Shown here piece after piece: positions 30,130-32,901 of a stretch of DNA of 32,901 nt (within the stretch, counting starts at the first letter, position 1; every line of letters begins with the position of its first letter). Source of the DNA: Lachnospiraceae bacterium (GTDB lineage: Bacteria; Bacillota; Clostridia; Lachnospirales; Lachnospiraceae); the NCBI GenBank assembly GCA_030524635.1, contig JAUNGG010000044.1:1133-34033 (forward strand), given 5' to 3'. The notes under the pieces are model-generated. The model saw only the letters and a list, made by a program, of their open reading frames with translations, did no database searches and was not told the origin of the DNA. A program made the translations under genes and the position numbers.

Positions 30130-30804
30130 ATGCAGCATTTTAACATTGCAATCGACGGACCTGCTGGGGCAGGAAAGAGCACTATCGCAAAGGCTGTGGC
30201 AGCCAGGCTTGGTTTTATCTATGTGGACACGGGAGCCATGTACCGGGCGATGGCCCTGTATTTCTTAAGAAACGGCATTGACCCGTCCGATGAAGCAGCG
30301 ATTGAGGCTGCCTGCGGTCAGGTAGATATCACCATCCACTACCAGGACGGCGCACAGCAGGTGATCTTAAACGGGGAGAATGTATCTGGCCTGATCCGTA
30401 CCGAGGAGGTAGGAAATATGGCAAGCGCCACCTCCGTTTACCTTCCGGTAAGGAGGAAGCTGGTGGAGCTGCAGCAGCAGCTGGCAAAGACGGCCGATGT
30501 GATCATGGATGGACGAGATATCGGCACCTGTGTCCTTCCACATGCCCAGGCGAAGATCTATCTCACTGCCAGCACGGCGGTGCGGGCAGGGCGGCGATTC
30601 AAGGAGCTGCAGGCCAAGGGACAGGAATGTGACCTGGAAGCCATCGAGAAGGATATTAAGGAGCGGGATTACCGGGATATGCATCGGGAGCATTCGCCCC
30701 TTATGCAGGCAGAGGATGCGGTTTATCTGGATACCTCAGAGATGAATATTGATCAGGTGCTTGACCGGATTATCGGGATTGCCGGGGAGCGGGGACTGAA
30801 CTGA
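30130..30804 (+). CDS. cmk: Cytidylate kinase
   Basis: Phosphorylates CMP and dCMP with ATP. The protein has 224 residues, the usual bacterial length. Seen are the P-loop GPAGAGKST (residues 10-18), the nucleotide-binding YVDTGAMYRAMA, the CMP-site MDGRDIGTCVLP, and the lid HREHSPLMQAEDAV with conserved RxxxRxxSP-like spacing. The upstream ribosome binding site AGAGGA is modest. Its stop (30802-30804) is 35 bases before the ispH start. The cmk-ispH-rpsA order is conserved in clostridia. Confidence 0.95.
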   Translation: MQHFNIAIDGPAGAGKSTIAKAVAARLGFIYVDTGAMYRAMALYFLRNGIDPSDEAAIEAACGQVDITIHYQDGAQQVILNGENVSGLIRTEEVGNMASATSVYLPVRRKLVELQQQLAKTADVIMDGRDIGTCVLPHAQAKIYLTASTAVRAGRRFKELQAKGQECDLEAIEKDIKERDYRDMHREHSPLMQAEDAVYLDTSEMNIDQVLDRIIGIAGERGLN

Positions 30805-30839
30805 TGCAGATGGAAACAAGAGGTAAGGAGGAACCCAGC

Positions 30840-31691
30840 TTGGAAGTGATCGTGGCAAAAACTGCCGGCTTCTGCTTCGGCGTGGAGCGGGCGGTCAATA
30901 AGGTTTACGAACAGATCGAAAAGACGGACAAACAGATCTACACCTACGGTCCTATTATCCACAATGAGGAGGTAGTGAAGGACCTGGAGGAAAAAGGCGT
31001 TAAGGTGATCCAGTCGGAAGAGGAGCTAAGGAAGGTGAAGGAGGGCGTGGTGGTCATCCGATCCCACGGAGTCAGCCGTCATATTTATCATATCCTGGAG
31101 GCCAACGGCGTGGAGATCGTGGATGCTACCTGTCCCTTTGTGAAGAAGATCCACCGGATCGTGGATGAGGAAACCAGGGCCGGACATCAGGTGGTGATCA
31201 TCGGAAATGAGAAGCATCCTGAGGTGGAAGGTATTAAAGGCTGGGGAGATGCGCATACTGTAGTAATCGAAACTGCTGAGGAAGCGGAGCATTTCGTCCC
31301 GAAAACAGGCAAAAAAATATCCATTGTGTCCCAAACGACATTTAATTACAATAAATTTAAAGAATTAGTTGAAAAATTTTCGAAAAAGGGTTATGATATA
31401 TTTGTTTTAAATACGATTTGCAATGCAACACAGGAAAGACAGGTGGAGGCAAAGGAAATCGCTTCAAAAGTGGATGCCATGATCGTCATCGGCGGAAAGA
31501 ATAGTTCCAACACTCAGAAGCTGTATGAAATTTGTCTCAGGGAGTGTAAAGACACTTATTACATTCAGACACTAGGCGATTTCGATCCTGAAAGTGTAAA
31601 TTCTGTGCGCAGCGTAGGTATTACAGCAGGGGCTTCAACCCCGAAAAAGATTATTGAGGAGGTTCATACTAATGTCAGAGTTAAGTTTTGA
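30840..31691 (+). CDS. ispH: 4-hydroxy-3-methylbut-2-enyl diphosphate reductase
   Basis: Last step of the MEP isoprenoid pathway, making IPP and DMAPP. The protein has 283 residues from TTG 30840, chosen because TAAGGAGG (30824-30831) is 8 bases upstream and the protein then begins LEVIVAKTAGFCFGV as in relatives; ATG 30804 would add 12 unsupported residues. The three cluster cysteines are Cys12 (AGFCFGV), Cys98 (DATCPFV) and Cys194 (NTICNAT). Substrate contacts HNEEVV and SQTTFN are intact. The gene overlaps rpsA by 20 bases in another frame. In many clostridia the two are fused into one protein; here they are separate. An AT-rich patch near 31310-31420 holds a promoter-like site. Confidence 0.95.
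   Translation: MEVIVAKTAGFCFGVERAVNKVYEQIEKTDKQIYTYGPIIHNEEVVKDLEEKGVKVIQSEEELRKVKEGVVVIRSHGVSRHIYHILEANGVEIVDATCPFVKKIHRIVDEETRAGHQVVIIGNEKHPEVEGIKGWGDAHTVVIETAEEAEHFVPKTGKKISIVSQTTFNYNKFKELVEKFSKKGYDIFVLNTICNATQERQVEAKEIASKVDAMIVIGGKNSSNTQKLYEICLRECKDTYYIQTLGDFDPESVNSVRSVGITAGASTPKKIIEEVHTNVRVKF
31369..31397 (+). promoter_or_regulatory. Internal promoter candidate for rpsA within ispH
   Basis: TTGAAA (31369-31374), 17-base spacer, TATGAT (31392-31397), in a conspicuously AT-rich patch of ispH. It would give rpsA its own supply of transcript, about 270 bases upstream of its start. Confidence 0.5.
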
Positions 31692-32781
31692 ACAAATGTT
31701 AGAGGAATCATTAAAAACAATACGTACAGGAGAGGTTGTCACTGGTAAGGTTATCGATGTGAAAGAAGATGAAATCGTCTTAAATATTGGTTACAAGTCC
31801 GATGGCATTATTACCCGCAGTGAATATACCAACGAGCCAAACGTTGATTTAACCAACCTGGTACATGTTGGCGATGAGATGGAGGCAAAGGTGGTTAAGG
31901 TGAACGACGGCGAAGGCCAGGTAGCTCTTTCCTACAAGAGACTGGCAGCCGACAGAGGAAACAAGAGACTGGAAGAAGCATTCAACAACCAGGAAGTACT
32001 GACTGCTAAGGTGGTTCAGGTTCTGGACGGCGGTTTAAGCGTAGTAGTTGAGGAGACCAGAATCTTCATTCCTGCAAGCTTAGTATCCGACACCTACGAG
32101 AAGGATTTATCCAAGTACGCAGGCCAGGATATTGAATTCGTAATTACCGAGTTCAACCCAAGAAGACACCGTGTGATCGGTGACAGAAAGCAGCTGATGG
32201 TAGCTAAGAAGGCTGCTATGCAGAAGGAATTATTTGAACGTATTGCAGTTGGCGATACGGTAGAAGGAACCATTAAGAATGTAACCGATTTCGGTGCATT
32301 CATCGACTTAGGCGGCGCTGATGGTCTGCTGCACATCTCTGAGATGAGCTGGGGCCGTGTTGAGAACCCGAAGAAGGTGTTCAAGGCAGGCGAGCAGGTT
32401 AAGGTTCTGATTAAGGACATCCAGGGTGAGAAGATCGCCCTCAGCTTAAAGTTCCCGGAGGCAAATCCATGGGCTAACGCTGCTGAGAAGTATGCAGCAG
32501 GCAATGTGGTAAAGGGCCGTGTAGCACGTATGACCGATTTCGGTGCATTCGTAGAGTTAGAGCCAGGCGTGGACGCTCTGCTTCATGTATCCCAGATCTC
32601 CAAGGAGCATGTAGATAAGCCAGTTGACGTATTAAAGATCGGTCAGGAGATCGAGGCTAAGATCGTAGATTTCAATGAGGCAGATCACAAGATCAGCTTA
32701 AGCATCAAGGCACTGGCTGTTCCGGCTAAGGAAGATGCTGATGTGGCTGACGTTGATATCGACGCAGTTGCAACTGAATAA
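31672..32781 (+). CDS. rpsA: Ribosomal protein S1 (four S1 domains)
   Basis: Binds mRNA at the 30S subunit. The protein has 369 residues from ATG 31672, with GAGGAGG at 31656-31662; an upstream in-frame TTG is not used. It has four S1 (OB-fold) repeats at about residues 18-90, 105-170, 190-258 and 275-343. The third and fourth are closest to consensus (VTDFGAFIDLGGADGLLHIS and MTDFGAFVELEPGVDALLHVS, each just about the repeat core). This is the shorter Gram-positive form; the proteobacterial protein has six repeats. The tail is acidic (EDADVADVDIDAVATE). The gene overlaps the end of ispH by 20 bases, so the two are translationally linked, and it is closed by a strong terminator. Confidence 0.92.
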   Translation: MSELSFEQMLEESLKTIRTGEVVTGKVIDVKEDEIVLNIGYKSDGIITRSEYTNEPNVDLTNLVHVGDEMEAKVVKVNDGEGQVALSYKRLAADRGNKRLEEAFNNQEVLTAKVVQVLDGGLSVVVEETRIFIPASLVSDTYEKDLSKYAGQDIEFVITEFNPRRHRVIGDRKQLMVAKKAAMQKELFERIAVGDTVEGTIKNVTDFGAFIDLGGADGLLHISEMSWGRVENPKKVFKAGEQVKVLIKDIQGEKIALSLKFPEANPWANAAEKYAAGNVVKGRVARMTDFGAFVELEPGVDALLHVSQISKEHVDKPVDVLKIGQEIEAKIVDFNEADHKISLSIKALAVPAKEDADVADVDIDAVATE

Positions 32782-32818
32782 AGAAACGTATTTATAAACG
32801 AAGGTGCACAGATAACGC

Positions 32819-32857
32819 CAGACCCCTTCTTTTCCGAAAGAAGGGGTCTGTTTGTTT
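32819..32857 (+). terminator. rpsA terminator
   Basis: CAGACCCCTTCTTT (32819-32832) pairs perfectly over 14 bp with 32837-32850 around a TCCG loop, followed by TTTGTTT. Confidence 0.95.
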
Positions 32858-32901
32858 GCGCGCCATGGGCGCGCTCTAACGGGTGAAAGTCCCGAACACG
32901 C
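32858..32901 (+). other. Possible 5' end of a group II intron or other structured RNA, cut by window edge
   Basis: Directly after the terminator there are two compact hairpins: GCGCGCC-ATG-GGCGCGC (32858-32874), and CGGG-TGAAAGT-CCCG (about 32880-32894). The GGGTGAAAGTCCC pattern near the start of a GC-rich hairpin is familiar from the 5' domain of bacterial group II introns. The canonical GTGCG 5' end is not obvious, and nothing beyond 32901 is visible. Confidence 0.4.

Overview
The window reads as chromosome of an anaerobic gut Firmicute of the Lachnospiraceae (Clostridium cluster XIVa; Clostridium symbiosum, Enterocloster and Lacrimispora are the nearest comparisons I can offer). The grounds are the protein families: pyrophosphate-type phosphofructokinases, a single-chain PurL, a cmk-ispH-rpsA block, strong AGGAGG-type ribosome binding sites, and a MarR/old-yellow-enzyme pair that matches the gut bilirubin reductase locus. 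This is inference from gene content; no 16S or other species marker is present.

Layout. 1-324 (minus): start of a Cys-rich DUF5714-like gene, then tRNA-Trp with its promoter and terminator. 435-2425: a PPi-type phosphofructokinase and an HPr-like protein with no phosphorylatable active-site histidine, each with its own promoter and terminator. 2456-4081: MarR regulator and OYE-type reductase, called bilQ and bilR because of an HGDR motif whose D and R fall at residues 166 and 167. 4175-9583: a secreted 1802-residue protein combining an alpha/beta-hydrolase, a decayed second copy of it, a GH3 glycosidase and cell-wall-binding repeats. 9691-12278: an XPD/DinG-type helicase fused to a PD-(D/E)XK nuclease, convergent with a LysR regulator (12296-13171).

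13293-18187 is the most unusual unit. It is a tightly packed five-gene operon: circularly permuted ATP-grasp ligase, short alpha-E protein, transglutaminase-like cysteine protease, and two adjacent AstE/AspA-type M14 proteins. The first M14 protein keeps every zinc and catalytic residue; the second has lost most of them. The promoter is followed directly by a terminator hairpin. The set looks like a peptide- or amide-bond making and trimming system.

18242-19672: a sigma-70-like protein without region 4, translationally coupled to a histidine phosphatase. 19764-25045: a second PPi-type phosphofructokinase and purL. 25046-25573 has no gene but holds a large nested palindrome, a short purL-like relic and the lysC promoter. 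25574-28677: aspartate kinase and a two-domain PPK2 polyphosphate kinase. Its stop codon is followed in frame by a 36-bp tandem repeat. 28859-32857: HI0933/BaiN-like flavoprotein, cmk, ispH and rpsA with a terminator. The last 44 bases look like the beginning of a group II intron or similar structured RNA cut by the window edge.
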